The notes under the pieces were generated by a model, which saw nothing but the letters and a program-made list of their open reading frames with translations, was not told the origin of the DNA and searched no databases. The position numbers and the translations under genes are program-made. Shown here one piece after another: positions 22,779 to 33,903 of a DNA stretch of 64,000 bases (positions within the stretch are counted from its first letter, which is position 1; each line of letters starts with the position of its first letter). Source of the DNA: Lolium rigidum (taxonomy: Eukaryota > Streptophyta > Magnoliopsida > Poales > Poaceae); the NCBI RefSeq assembly GCF_022539505.1, contig NC_061510.1, forward strand, positions 280,610,715-280,674,714, in the 5' to 3' direction.

Positions 22779-24554
22779 TTCATCATCGGTATTGGCATCC
22801 CCTTGGTTTGTTCCAAGCTTGGGGGAGTGCCGCGGTATCGCATCATCACTATCTTTTATCTTTTTACTTTCAAGTAGTGTCATATCATGAGTAGGGAAGT
22901 TATCATATAAGATGTGTTGCGGTATGGAAGTATCTCTCTTTAGTTGGTTATCTATGTATCCCTTGGTGTGAGTTATCGTTATGGAATATTAATGAGAAGT
23001 CTTATCATTTACATATTGCACATCTTATTTTAGTTTGCAATCTCTATTATATGATTGATCTTGTTGTTAGTATTGGTATCACTTTGGGAGCATTCAGTAT
23101 ATCTATTTGGTTTTGGCAAACTTAGCATTGGTCAATAGCAACAACACCTTGAGTTTAAGTAGAAAAGAGGAAACACATGTAGATATGTTATTATCTTTCT
23201 TGTTAGTTCCTAGCTTAGTATTCTGAAGTTAAAATTGTTTGTGCTTACAAGGAAGATGCATCATTGTTTCTATCACATGTATATTTGTTTGTTTCCTTTA
23301 ACTCTTATGCTTGCTAATTAACCTTGCTAGCCAAAGACCTGTACCGAGAGGGAATACTTCTCGTGCATCCAAACCCTTAAACCAAACCTATGCCATCAGT
23401 GTCCACCATAAGTACCTACTATGTGGTATTTCCCTACCACTCCAAGTAAATACTTCATGTGCTACCTTTAAACAATTCAAAAGCTATTACTTATTATTTG
23501 TGTCAATGTTTTATAGCTCATGAGGAAGTATGTGGTGTTTTATCTTTCAATCTTGTTCGGCAGTTTCCATTAATGGACTAGTGGCTTCATCCACTTATCC
23601 TATAATTTTGCAAAAAGAGCTGGCAACGGGGTTCCCAGCCCCAATTAATCAACTTTCATTCATAACTCTCTTCACATGTTTTGCTCTGATTCATCAGTAA
23701 GCAAATTAATTTTGCAATAGACATTCCTCCATGGTATGAGATTGTTGGAAGGCACCCGAGGATTCGGTTAGCCATGGCTTGTGTAAGCAAAGGTTGGGGG
23801 AGTGTCATCCTTAAATAAACTAAAGTACATGTGTGAACAAAAGAGAAGAGGGATGATCTACCTTGCTGGTAGAGATAACGTCCTTCATGGGAGCCGCTCT
23901 TTGGAGGTCTGTTTGGCAAGGGGGTTAGAGTACCCGCTACCATTCGTTGACAACAACAAACACCTCTCAAAATTTTACTTTTATGCTCTCTATATGATTT
24001 CAAAACTTAAAAAGCTCTAGCACATGATTTAATCCCTGCTTCCCTCTACGAAGGGCCTGTCTTTTACTTTATGTTGAGTCAGTAGACCTATTTCCCTCCA
24101 TCTCAAGCAAGCATTTGAGTTGTTGTGATCAAACCATCTATATTGTGATTTACTTCATCATGTCTTTTACTCTTCCTTGTTTAGTACAAGTTTTATCTGA
24201 ATGAATATAGCTTTGAAAGTTATCAATGATTATGAGGAGATTACGATGATTAAGTATGCAAGTTTACCATAAGTTTTAATATGAGAGCACTGCTCAATAG
24301 ATAAGTATAATCTGTTAACTGTTCTCTGACCAAGAACAAAGTTTGCCATCACCAATTATGATTCCTTATGCACCTTTATTTGTGATTACCTTCCACTTGT
24401 TTCAAGTTGAATTATATGAGGAAGTTGTTTATTAGAATGTCTTGTGTGAATGAATATGATGCTTCTTGTCCGTATTTTATTTATCGACTCTTCACTCCAT
24501 AAACATGTGGTCTTGTTTACCGAGTTCAGTTTCGCTTGGGGACAAGCGAAGTCT
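22779..24554 (+). other. Non-coding 3' region of A1
   Basis: About 1.8 kb between the post-pol stop and the polypurine tract, without an ORF of note, but closely conserved with A2 (45677-47440). It includes AAGCTTGGGGGAGT at about 22824, a decoy-like copy of the polypurine tract. Confidence 0.75.
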
Positions 24555-24569
24555 AAGCTTGGGGGGAGT
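24555..24569 (+). other. Polypurine tract of A1
   Basis: AAGCTTGGGGGGAGT lies directly before the TGATACG start of the 3' LTR and would prime plus-strand cDNA. It is identical in A2. Confidence 0.85.
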
Positions 24570-25549
24570 TGATACGTCCATTTTGCATCACTATTTTATA
24601 TCATAATTTGCTGTTATTCATTGATATATTTCATATTTGAAGATGATATTTATGTTATTTCATCTATTTTGCATGTTTCATGATTATTGGAGGATCGCGC
24701 ACCGGAGTCGAGATTCCGTTGGAAAAAGCACCGTCAGAATGCGATATTTCGGAAGATCAACAGTTGACGGAAATTATATGAAAAATCCTATTTTTCCAGA
24801 AGACGAAGGGAGCCAGAAGGGGGAGCCGAGGAGGGCCGAGGTGGGCCCACCTCATAGGCTGGCGTGGCCCAAGGCCTGGCCGCGCCGCCCTGTGAGGAGG
24901 GGGCCCACAGCCCCCTCTTGCCTCCTTTTCTTCGCGTACGTCTTCGTCCCAAAAACCTAAGCTCCAGAGGATAGTCGCGAAGAGTCACAGCCGCCTCTGC
25001 GGGGCGGAGAACACCAGAGAGAAAAGAGCTCTCCGGCAGGCTGAAATCCGCCGGGGAAATTCCCTCCCGGAGGGGAAATCGACGCCATCGTCACCGTCCT
25101 CGAGCTGGACATCATCTCCATCATCATCACCATCATCATCATCATCATCATCACCGCCATCTCCACCGCTGCACCTTGTCACCGCTGTAACAATTTGGGT
25201 TTGATCTTGATTGTTTGATAGGGGAAACTCTCCCGGTGTTGATTTCTACTTGTTATTGATGCTATTGAGTGAAACTATTGAACCAAGGTTTATGTTCAGA
25301 TTGTTATTCATCATCATATCACCTCCGATCATGTTCCATATGATGTCTCGTGAGTAGTTCGTTTAGTTCTTGAGGACATGGGTGAAGTCTAAATGTTAGT
25401 AGTGAATTATGTTGGTTAATATTCAATGTTGTGATATTTAAGTTGTGGTGTTATTCTTCTAGTGGTGTCGTGTGAACGTCGACTACATGACACTTCACCA
25501 TTTATGGGCCTAGGGGAATGCATCTTGTATTCATTTGCCAATTGCGGGG
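24570..25549 (+). repeat. 3' LTR of A1, truncated
   Basis: The first 980 bp of the LTR, matching 7508 onward, up to AATTGCGGGG, where B2 begins. The remaining 535 bp and the right target duplication are not in the window. Confidence 0.92.
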
Positions 25550-27263
25550 TGATACGTCTCCGACGTATCGATAATTTCTTATGTTCCATGCCACATTATT
25601 GATGATATCTACATGTTTTATGCATACTTTATGTCATTATTATGCGTTTTCCGGAACTAACCTATTGACGAGATGCCGAAGGGCCAGTTCCTGTTTTCTC
25701 GCTGTTTTTGGTTTCGAAATCCTAGTAAGGAAATATTCTCGGAATCGGACGAAATCAACACCGAAGATCTTAGAATCCCCGGGAGCTTCCGAACACCCGA
25801 GAACCGTCGGAGAGGGGCCACAGGGGGCCCACACATGGTGGCGGTGCGGCCCGGGAGGGGGCGCGCCGCCCTAGTGTCCGGTGGCCCCGGACCCCCTCGA
25901 CCTTGCCCTTCCGCCTATTTAAAGCCTCCATCGCGAAAACCCTGACACGTTCGACGAAACCAGAGAAAACCTTCCAGAGCCTCCGCCATCGCGAAGCCAA
26001 GATCTGGGGGACAGGAGTCTCTGTTCCGGCACGCCGTCGGGACGGGGAAGTGCCCCCGGAAGGCTCCTCCATCGACACCACCGCCATCTCCATCAACGCT
26101 GCTTGTCTCCCATGAGGAGGGAGTAGTTCTCCATCGAGGCTTGGGGCTGTACCGGTAGCTATGTGGTTAATCTCTCTCCTATGTACTTCAATACAATAAT
26201 CTCATGAGCTGCCTTACATGATTGAGATTCATATGATGATGCTTGTAATCTAGATGTCATTATGCTAGTCAAGTGGGTTTTACTTATGTGATCTCCGGAG
26301 ACTCCTTGTCCCACGTGTGTAAAGGTGACAGTGTGTGCACCGTGTGGGTCTCTTAGGCTATATTTCACAGAATACTTATTCACTGTTATGAATGGCATAG
26401 TGAAGTGCTTATTTATATCTCTTTATGATTGCAATGTGTTTTGTATCACAATTTATCCGTGTGCTACTCTAGTGATGTTATTAAAGTAGTTTATTCCTCC
26501 CGCACGGTGTAATGGTGACGAGTGTGTGCATCGTGTAGTACTTGGCGTAGGCTATGATTGTGATCTCTTGTAGATTATGAAGTTAACTATTGCTATGATG
26601 GTATTGATGTGATCTATGCCTCCTTTCGTAGCGTGAAGGTGACGAGTGTGCATGCTATGTTAGTACTTGGTTTGGTTATGTTGATCTGTCATGCACTCTA
26701 AGGTTATTTAAACATGAACATCGAATATTGTGGAGCTTGTTAACTCCGGCATTGAGGGTTCGTGTAATCCTACACGATTAGTGGTGTTCATCATTCAACA
26801 AGAGAGTGTAGAGTCTAGCATCTATCTATTTATTCTGTTATGTGATCAATGTTGAGAGTGTCCACTAGTGAAAGTATGATCCCTAGGCCTTGTTCCTAAA
26901 TACTGCTACCGCTGCTTGTTTACTGTTTTACTGCATCTGTACTTCCTGCAATATTACCACCATCAACCACACGCCAGCAAGCACTTTTCCGGCGCCGTTA
27001 CTACTGCTTATATTTATTCATACCACCTGTATTTCACTATCTCTTCGCCGAACTAGTGCACCTATTAGGTGTGTTGGGGACACAAGAGACTTCTTGCTTT
27101 GTGGTTGCAGCGTTGCATGAGAGGGATATCTTTGACCTCTTCCTCCCTGAGATCGATAAACCTTGGGTGATCCACTTAAGGGAAACTTGCTCGCTGTTCT
27201 ACAAACCTCTCGCTCTTGGAGGCCCAACACTGTCTACAAGAATAGAAGCACCCGTAGACATCA
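25550..27263 (+). repeat. LTR of B2, 1714 bp
   Basis: Ends TGAT and ATCA with the GATACGTC/GACGTATC inverted repeat at the start. The GC-rich hairpin (about 25825-25893) is followed 22 bp later by the TATA-like CTATTTAAAG (25915-25924). Confidence 0.88.
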
Positions 27264-27273
27264 AGCACTTTTC

Positions 27274-27419
27274 TGGCGCCGTTGCCGGGGAGGAAAGGTA
27301 AACGGCACTCACACACCGGCTCCCGGCAACGAGCACTTTTCTGGCGCCATTGCCGGGGAGGAAAGGTAAAAGGCACTCATACTCCGGTCCAAGGTTAAGT
27401 ACTTTTCTGGCGCCATTGT
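27274..27419 (+). other. Three tandem primer-binding-site modules in B2
   Basis: A perfect tRNA-Asp site at 27274-27291 is followed by a one-mismatch copy at 27342-27359 and a partial copy at 27408-27419. Each is preceded by ACTTTTC, at a spacing of 66-68 bp. Confidence 0.8.
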
Positions 27420-27499
27420 GTGTGTGCTCGAAGCTATTTCCTTTAGATCCTGCAATTGCATCTTTTTGTTTCTTGTTTACACTAGTTTGGCATAATGGA

Positions 27500-29093
27500 T
27501 GATACGTCTCCGACGTATCGATAATTTCTTATGTTCCATGCCACATTATTGATGATATCTACATGTTTTATACACATTATATGTCGTATTTATGCATTTT
27601 CCGGCACTAACCTATTAACGAGATGCCGAAGAGCCGATTCGTTGTTTTCTGCTGTTTTTGGTTTCAGAAATCCTAGTAAAGAAATATTCTCGGAATTGGA
27701 CGAAATCAACGCCCAGGGGCCTATTTTGCCACGAAGCTTCCAGAAGACCAAAAGGGAAACGAATTGAGGCGACGAGGCGGCGACACGCCAGGGCGGCGCG
27801 GCCCACCTCCTGGCCGCGCGGCCCTGTTGTGTGGGCCTCTCGCGTCGCCTCTTTACCTGCCCTTCCGCCTACTTAAGGTCTTCGTCGCGAAACCCCCAGT
27901 ACCGAGAGCCACGATACGGAAAACCTTACTGAGACGCCGCCGCCGCCAATCCCATCTCGGGGGATTCTGGAGATCACCTCCGGCACCCTGCCGGAGAGGG
28001 GATTCATCTCCCGGAGGACTCTTCACCGCCATGGTCGCCTCCGGAGTGATGAGTGAGTAGTTCACCCCTGGACTATGGGTCCATAGCAGTAGCTAGATGG
28101 TTGTCTTCTCCTCATGTGCTTCATTGTCGGATCTTGTGAGCTGCCTAACATGATCAAGATCATCTATCTTTAATTCTATATGTTGTGTTTGTCGGGATCC
28201 GATGGATAGAGAATACTATGTTATTTTGATTATCAATCTATTACCTATGTGTTGTTTATGATCTTGCATGCTCTCCGTTATTAGTAGAGGCTCTGGCCAA
28301 GTTTTTGCTCTTAACTCCAAGAGGGAGTATTTATGCTCGATAGTGGGTTCATGCCTCCATTAAATCTGGGAGAGTGACAGAAAGTTCTAAGGTTGTGGAT
28401 GTGCTGTTGCCACTAGGGATAAAACATTGATGCTATGTCCGAGGATGTAGTTATTGATTACATTACGCACCATACTTAATGCAATTGTCTGTTGTTTTGC
28501 AACTTAATACTGGAAGGGGTTCGGATGATAACTCTGAAGGTGGACTTTTTAGGCATAGATGCATGCTTGGATAGCGGTCTATGTACTTTGTCGTAATGCC
28601 CAATTAAATCTCACAATATTCATCATATCATGTATGTGCATTGTCATGCCCTCTCTATTTGTCAATTGCCCGACTGTAATTTGTTCACCCAACATGCTAT
28701 TTATCTTATGGGAGAGACACCTCTAGTGAACTGTGGACCCCGGTCCATTCTTTACATCTGAAATACAATCTGCTGCTATTGTTCTTTACTGATCTTGCAA
28801 ACAATCATCATCCACACTATACATCTAATCCTTTGTTACAGCAAGCCGGTGAGATTGACAACCTCACTCGTTTCGTTGGGGCAAAGTACTTTGGTTGTGT
28901 TGTGCGGGTTCCACGTTGGCGCCGGAATCTCCGGTGTTGCGCCGCACTACATCCCGCCGCCATCAACCTTCAATGTGCTTCTTGACTCCTACTCGGTTCG
29001 ATTAAACCTTGGTTTCTTACGAGGAAACTTGCCGCTGTGCGCATCACACCTTCCTCTTGGGGTTCCCAACGGACGTGTCAACTACACACATCA
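27500..29093 (+). repeat. C LTR1, 1594 bp
   Basis: TGATACGTCTCCGACGTATC start and ACACACATCA end. It includes the GC-rich hairpin (about 27768-27840). The TATA-like site is degenerate here (CTACTTAAGG). Confidence 0.88.
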
Positions 29094-29103
29094 AGCAAAT
29101 TTA

Positions 29104-29121
29104 CGGCGCCGTTGCTCGGTG
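29104..29121 (+). other. Degenerate primer site after C LTR1
   Basis: CGGCGCCGTTGCTCGGTG matches the tRNA-Asp site imperfectly. By its downstream context it corresponds to the second of the two sites after LTR2, so the first was deleted. Confidence 0.7.
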
Positions 29122-29346
29122 AGATCAAGACACGCTGCAAGGGGAGTCTTCACAATCCAATCTCTTTACTTTGTTTTTGTCTTGCTTTATTTTATTTACT
29201 ACTTTGTTTGCTGCATTATATCAAAACACCAAAAAATTAGTTGCTAGCTTTACTTTACTTACTGTCTTGCACTCTATATCAAAAACACAAAAAAATTAGT
29301 TACTTGCATTTACTTTATCTAGTTTGCTTTATTTACTATTGCTAAA

Positions 29347-30027
29347 ATGAGTAATCCTGAAGTTGAAGTTCGTTCGTTTAAGCAACAAGGGGGAGAATGT
29401 TTAAACGATGCTTGGTATAGAATTAGTGATGCTTATAGTAGGTGCACTAAGGAACACTCCACCACTATCCTACTCAGGAATTTTTATGTTGGTATCTCTA
29501 GCTGGAATAGATATGTTCTTGATTGTCTCGCGGGAGGTAACTTCCTAGGCGCTCCCGCTTTAGAAGCTAGTTGCATTATTGAGAGTTTATTTGGAACACC
29601 ACCTGTTAATGAAACTAAAATTGAAACCTCTCTTGAGGATGTTATGAAAAAATTGGAAACCATAGAGAAAAAATTTCTGAGTGTTGAAACTAAATTGAAA
29701 ATGTTACTTGATAAAACTGATGAACTTGATAAATCCTTAGGAGGAATTGATGAAAGAATTAGTGTCCTAGGAACTTGTGTTGTCCATGATAATCAAATCA
29801 ATAGGATTGGTGAACTTGAAAAAGCTATGGGAACCTTGGGTTCAACCTTTTCATCTATAAAGTTTAGAGAAAAAGCTTATGTGGGTAAGGAGCAAAAGTT
29901 TATGTATGTCTCTAAAGTGCCTAAACCAAAGAAATATTATTATAGGCCTAAAATTGACAAAGCCCTTAGTACCACTACAGATGGGGGAGCTTATGATATC
30001 AATGCTCCATCTCTTGATAACACTTGA
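29347..30027 (+). CDS. Gag-like protein of C, first unit, 226 aa
   Basis: An intact frame starts MSNPEVEVRSFKQQGGE at ATG 29347. It retains the middle of an Athila-type Gag (CLNDAWYRISDAY, LLRNFYVGISSWNRYVLD, ALEASCIIESLFGTPP), then a predicted coiled coil (about residues 95-165, with EDVMKKLETIEKK and DELDKSLGGIDERI) and a basic Tyr/Lys-rich end (PKPKKYYYRPKIDK). It lacks the N-terminal Gag part and any zinc knuckle. It is about 94 percent identical to the copy at 52419 (14 differences by eye). Two intact copies suggest selection or recent amplification; it may help package C RNA into particles made by a relative. Confidence 0.8.
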   Translation: MSNPEVEVRSFKQQGGECLNDAWYRISDAYSRCTKEHSTTILLRNFYVGISSWNRYVLDCLAGGNFLGAPALEASCIIESLFGTPPVNETKIETSLEDVMKKLETIEKKFLSVETKLKMLLDKTDELDKSLGGIDERISVLGTCVVHDNQINRIGELEKAMGTLGSTFSSIKFREKAYVGKEQKFMYVSKVPKPKKYYYRPKIDKALSTTTDGGAYDINAPSLDNT

Positions 30028-31520
30028 TATACACTTTCTGCGCCTAGCTGAAAGGCGTTAAAGAAAAGCGCTTATGGGAGACAACCCATGTTTTTACTAC
30101 AGTATTTTTGTTTTATATTTGAGTCTTGGAAGTTGTTTACTACTGTAGCAACATCTCCTTATCTTAGTTTTGTGCTTTGTTGTGCCAAGTAAAGTCTTTG
30201 ATAGTAAAGTGAATACTAGATTTGGATTACTTGCTAGCGATTACTGATTTCTTTGCTGTCACGAATTCCGACCTGCCTCTCTGTAGGTAGCTCAGAAAAT
30301 TATGCCAATTTACGTGCGTGATCCTCAGATATGTACGCAAATTTCATTCAATTTGGGCATTTTCATTTGAGCAAGTCTGGTGCCTCAATAAAATCTATCT
30401 TTACGGACTGTTCTGTTTTGACAGATTCTGCCTTTTTATTTCGCATTGCCTCTTTTGCTATGATGGATGGATTTCTTTGTTCCATTAATGTCCAGTAGCT
30501 TTATGCAATGTCCAGAAGTGTTAAGAATGATTGTGTCACCTCTGAACATGTTAATTTTTATTGTACACTAACCCTCTAATGAGTTGTTTCGAGTTTGGTG
30601 TGGAGGAAGTTTTCAAGGATCAAGAGAGGAGAATGATGCAATATGATCAAGGAGAGTGAAAGCTCTAAGCTTGGGGATTCCCCGGTGGTTCACCCCTGCA
30701 TATTCTAAGAAGACTCAAGCGTCTAAGCTTGGGGATGCCCAAGGCATCCCCTTCTTCATCGACAACATTATCAGGTTCCTCCCCTGAAACTATATTTTTA
30801 TTCCGTCACATCTTATGTACTTTGCTTGGAGCGTCGGTTTGTTTTTGTTTTTATTTTGTTTGAATAAAATGGATCCTAACATTCATTGTGTGGGAGAGAG
30901 ACACGCTCCACTGTTGCATATGGACAAATATGTCCTTAGGCTTTACTCATAGTATTCATGGCGAAGGTTGAATCTTCTTCATTAAATTGTTATATGGTTG
31001 GAATCGGGAAATGCTACATGTAGTAATTCTAAAATGTCTTGAATAATTTGATACTTGGAAATTGTTGTGCTCATGTTTAAGCTCTTGCATCATATACTTT
31101 GTACCCATTAATGAAGAAACACCTAGAGCTTGCTAAATTTGGTTTGCATATTTGGTCTCTCTAAAGTCTAGATAATTTCTAATATTGAGTTTTGAACAAC
31201 AAGGAAGACGGTGTAGAGTCTTATAATGTTTACAATATGTCTTTTATGTGAGTTTTGCTGCACCGGTTCATCCTTGTGTTTGTTTCAAATAACCTTGCTA
31301 GCCTAAACCTTTTATCGAGAGGGGATACTTCTCATGCATCCAAAATCCTTGAGCCAACCACTATGCCATTTGTGTCCACCATACCTACCTACTACATGGT
31401 ATTTCTCCGCCATTCCAAAGTAAATTTCTTGAGTGCTACCTTTAAAATTTCCATTCTTCACCTTTGCAATATATAGCTCATGGGACAAATAGCCTAAAAA
31501 CTATTGTGGTATTGAATATG
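30028..31520 (+). other. Non-coding 3' region of C, first unit
   Basis: No ORF. It holds two TAAGCTTGGGG polypurine-like motifs (about 30666 and 30723) and a perfect inverted repeat (30731-30751). It continues after T2 at 49391. Confidence 0.75.
30731..30751 (+). repeat. Perfect 9-bp inverted repeat next to a polypurine-like motif
   Basis: GGGGATGCC and GGCATCCCC are separated by three bases and fused to the TAAGCTT preceding them. The same structure is at 53793-53813 in the second unit. Confidence 0.75.
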
Positions 31521-32152
31521 TGTTGCGGTCAGAAACCCACCGGCGAGCAACGACGGGCAACACAGTAGAGCCGGGAAGCTCCCAGAGCTACGGCTGGCCC
31601 TGGTCCCTCGAGCGACGGCCCGCAAAACCGCGGCACACACGTCCGATGCTGGTGCAAGGGCGTGCCACCTGACCTATACCTGGTCAGGAAGGTGATGGAT
31701 TTGCTTCGCTTAGTTCCCTGCATGGCATACACGTAAACATTAAATACGAGCCTCGATCGGCTCTCAGGTTGTCCTGTGAATCGGCTCAAGGAGCCGATCC
31801 ACCCATGATTCGTATGAGGTCTACGATCACATGGTGGTCCTGCTCGATCGGTATAAAGCTAAAACGACATACGACGATTTAGGGTTTTCACCACATAATC
31901 GGAACATCCTACGCGTGATTGAGCACTGGCAGCCACGCACGGTGATAATAAACCAACCCTAGACAAGGCCTAAAAACCAACATGAAGTTGATCCCCGGAA
32001 CATCTTATCTAGGGCTAGCAAACTACACCTTACGCGCTACTGGATCCTTCAACCCGTTTGCAAGGCCTAACTATGCAGATATTAAACTAATCCTTGAAGA
32101 ACAAGGAGCAATCATAACGGATCGGATCTACTAAATAATGATCAAGCGAGGT

Positions 32153-32187
32153 GCCGCCCTTACACCTAAGATAGGTGTAAGGGCGGC
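32153..32187. repeat. Perfect hairpin 1 of the T2 LTR (15-bp stem)
   Basis: GCCGCCCTTACACCT pairs fully with its complement across the 5-nt loop AAGAT. It is repeated at 38347-38381 in the other LTR, where stem and loop are unchanged. Confidence 0.9.
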
Positions 32188-32325
32188 TAGACATCTAAGG
32201 GTTGCATGGACGAAAGCATGTGATACGATGAAACAATGCTAACCCTAACACATCTATGATAACTACGCTGCTCGCCATCAACAAGGCTTCAGCACGAGCA
32301 ACGCATGAACAACGAATAAACGTTA

Positions 32326-32356
32326 CTGCCTAGATCGCAAGATGCGATCTAGGCAG
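32326..32356. repeat. Perfect hairpin 2 of the T2 LTR (14-bp stem)
   Basis: CTGCCTAGATCGCA pairs fully with its complement across the 3-nt loop AGA. It is repeated at 49031-49061. A2 inserted between the two hairpins of the right LTR. Confidence 0.9.
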
Positions 32357-32679
32357 CATGATGCTTACCGGAAGAAACCCTCGAAACAAGGGGTTGGCGA
32401 TGCGCCTAGATTGGTTTGTGATGAACGTGATTGTTGTTTTTCTCAATAACCCTAGATACAGATTTATAGTCCGTAGACTTTCTAACGTGGGAATAATCCC
32501 AACCGTGCACGAGCCAAATTCTATCTAAACGACACGTATCCTAATATATTTACAGATACACGGGCAAACTAGCCCAAACTTTGTATACAAGGCCGATTCA
32601 TGTATTTCTTCCGTGTATATTCTTCAAGCCCATCTTAATCGCGACCCACCTCTGATCCGGTCAAATTCTGGTGATAACA

Positions 32680-32692
32680 CATGCCCCCCTGG
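32680..32692 (-). other. Polypurine tract of T2
   Basis: On the minus strand CCAGGGGGGCATG directly precedes the LTR start TGTTATCACC. It supports minus-strand orientation. Confidence 0.75.
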
Positions 32693-32887
32693 TTTTGGAA
32701 ATGATAATTCCAAAATCACTCCGCTTTTTCTTCGTCGGGTCATGTCGTTGCGGAAGCGGAACCGTCGCAGTACCCTTCATCATGATGACTTGCCTTCTCA
32801 ACTTCTCCGCGTGACCTGGCAAATTTTTTTTTCTTTGGGCACCACTTCCTCGGAAACTGCTGTGGCACTGAATCTCCACCATATCCC

Positions 32888-32974
32888 CTTTATTTAACCG
32901 CATCGAGCAGTTTGCTTCTTCATCCCCTCCTCATCCTCTGTTCCTCTGTAGTACCCGAAAACCCTTCTTCCACC
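32888..32974 (+). promoter_or_regulatory. Promoter-like leader of the antisense acidic ORF
   Basis: A TTTATTTAA box (about 32889-32897) is followed by a CT-rich leader with TTCTTCATCCCCTCCTCATC and a strong plant start context CCACCATGG at 32971-32978. The layout resembles a plant core promoter and 5' UTR, opposite to the direction of gag. Confidence 0.45.
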
Positions 32975-33433
32975 ATGGACTCCTCCTCCTCTTCCTCCTC
33001 CGGTCTTTCCTATCGGTCTTCCTCCTCCCGCGAGCCGACGCCGGAGGACATACGCGCCCCGGAGCGATGGGACGAGGCGGACTGGGACTTCTCCGTCTGG
33101 TCAGAGGATGATGAATCCCTGACCGATGGGGAAGACAACCTCCATTTCCTCATTGATGGGGATTCGGAGGAGGAGGGCGACGATGATGCTCTCTGGGGCG
33201 AAGACATCTCTTCCGATGAGGAGGATGAGGAAGTGGAGGAGGACACCTCCTCCGACGAGTACCCGCCGATGAAGCGCTTCCGCGCCGGGTCGGATGATGA
33301 TGACGACGACGACGATGACGAGGAGGAGTACGGGGCCCCTGCCGGAGGCTACGGCAGCAGCGACGAGGAGCCCGCCGGCAGCAGCGCCGATCGCAGCCAC
33401 GACAGCACCGACGAGGGCAGTAACGGCCCTTAG
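32975..33433 (+). CDS. Antisense acidic Ser/Asp/Glu-rich protein of T2, 152 aa
   Basis: An open frame on the strand opposite to gag, next to the 3' LTR. The N-terminus is a Ser run (MDSSSSSSSGLSYRSSSS), followed by PTPEDIRAPERWDEADWDF and then long Asp/Glu tracts (SDEEDEEVEEDTSSDEYPP, a run of nine Asp) with one basic patch MKRFRAG. It has no catalytic motif and looks intrinsically disordered. Extra antisense ORFs between pol and the 3' LTR are a known feature of Tat-lineage elements, with unknown function. ATG 32975 is chosen for its start context. A polyadenylation-like AATAAG follows near 33537. Confidence 0.6.
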   Translation: MDSSSSSSSGLSYRSSSSREPTPEDIRAPERWDEADWDFSVWSEDDESLTDGEDNLHFLIDGDSEEEGDDDALWGEDISSDEEDEEVEEDTSSDEYPPMKRFRAGSDDDDDDDDDEEEYGAPAGGYGSSDEEPAGSSADRSHDSTDEGSNGP

Positions 33434-33903
33434 ACTAGGACTAGTAGCATAGGACTAGTGGTAGTAGTGCATTAGGCATCGGATGATCCTTTTGAGAGCC
33501 ATCGGCTCTTTCTTGTAAAGTCGTTCCTTTGAATCAATAAGAACTGTTCTTCCAATTTGACTCTCCATTTATCCAATTTCAAGTCTTCCATTTGCCGCAC
33601 CAAGAACCGATAGCAACGTATCGGACTTTTCCCCTCAAACGCCCATGAGGCCAGACTCAAATACCAATTTAGGCAGTCATCCAAGCACTCCTCAAATTCA
33701 GACTGTAATTTAATATCTGCCCATAATACTTTGCAACTCTAAAGTCGATGGCTGTTTCATCGGCTGTTTTGAAAATCCAGTCTCCTTCAGGTTAGATAGT
33801 TTTGCCGATGATGCTGACACTCGGAAATTGTCTTCCATCATGATCCGTCCCTGCTTCCTTCCAGTTGGCATGAGCAATTCAAACAGGATCATCAAACCTG
33901 GTT
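33434..33903. other. T2 spacer between the antisense ORFs
   Basis: It contains repeated short ATCGGCT strings. A 70-codon minus-strand frame (33472-33684, with CLNWYLSLASWAFEGKSP nearby) has no motif I recognise, and it is uncertain whether it codes. Confidence 0.4.

Larger units (their letters stand above)
7508..25549 (+). mobile_element. A1: Athila-lineage Gypsy element, 3' LTR truncated
   Basis: The order is 5' LTR, tRNA-Asp primer site, gag, protease, RT, RNase H, integrase, post-pol ORF, long non-coding 3' region, polypurine tract, 3' LTR. The integrase string [16 protein letters not shown] is diagnostic of the Athila lineage. The element is interrupted in its integrase by insert F (12693-20933), and its 3' LTR is cut at 25549 by B2. 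Without F it is about 9.8 kb. By eye the two LTRs differ at roughly 20 positions over 980 bp, so the insertion is fairly young. A deletion in RT and several frame breaks make it defective. Confidence 0.92.
25550..27499 (+). mobile_element. B2: pol-less Athila-type element, 5' end only
   Basis: A complete LTR (25550-27263), primer modules and the first 80 bp of leader up to ATGGA, the start codon of the same ORF as in B1. At 27500 element C begins. The rest of B2 and the A1 sequence that should follow it are absent from the window. Confidence 0.88.
31521..32679 (-). repeat. Left (3') LTR of T2, 1159 bp
   Basis: TGTTGCGGTCAGAAACC to GTGATAACA. It contains two perfect hairpins (32153-32187 and 32326-32356) and, on the minus strand, a TATA-like CTATAAATC near 32463-32471. 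Confidence 0.9.

Noticed and set aside
32153..32356. Hairpins in T2 as a CRISPR-like array
   Set aside because: Two different stems, no regular repeat-spacer pattern, in a plant retrotransposon LTR.
33010..33400. Ser-rich and hydrophobic ORFs on the minus strand opposite the acidic ORF
   Set aside because: Shadows of the plus-strand acidic tracts; the plus strand has the start context and leader.
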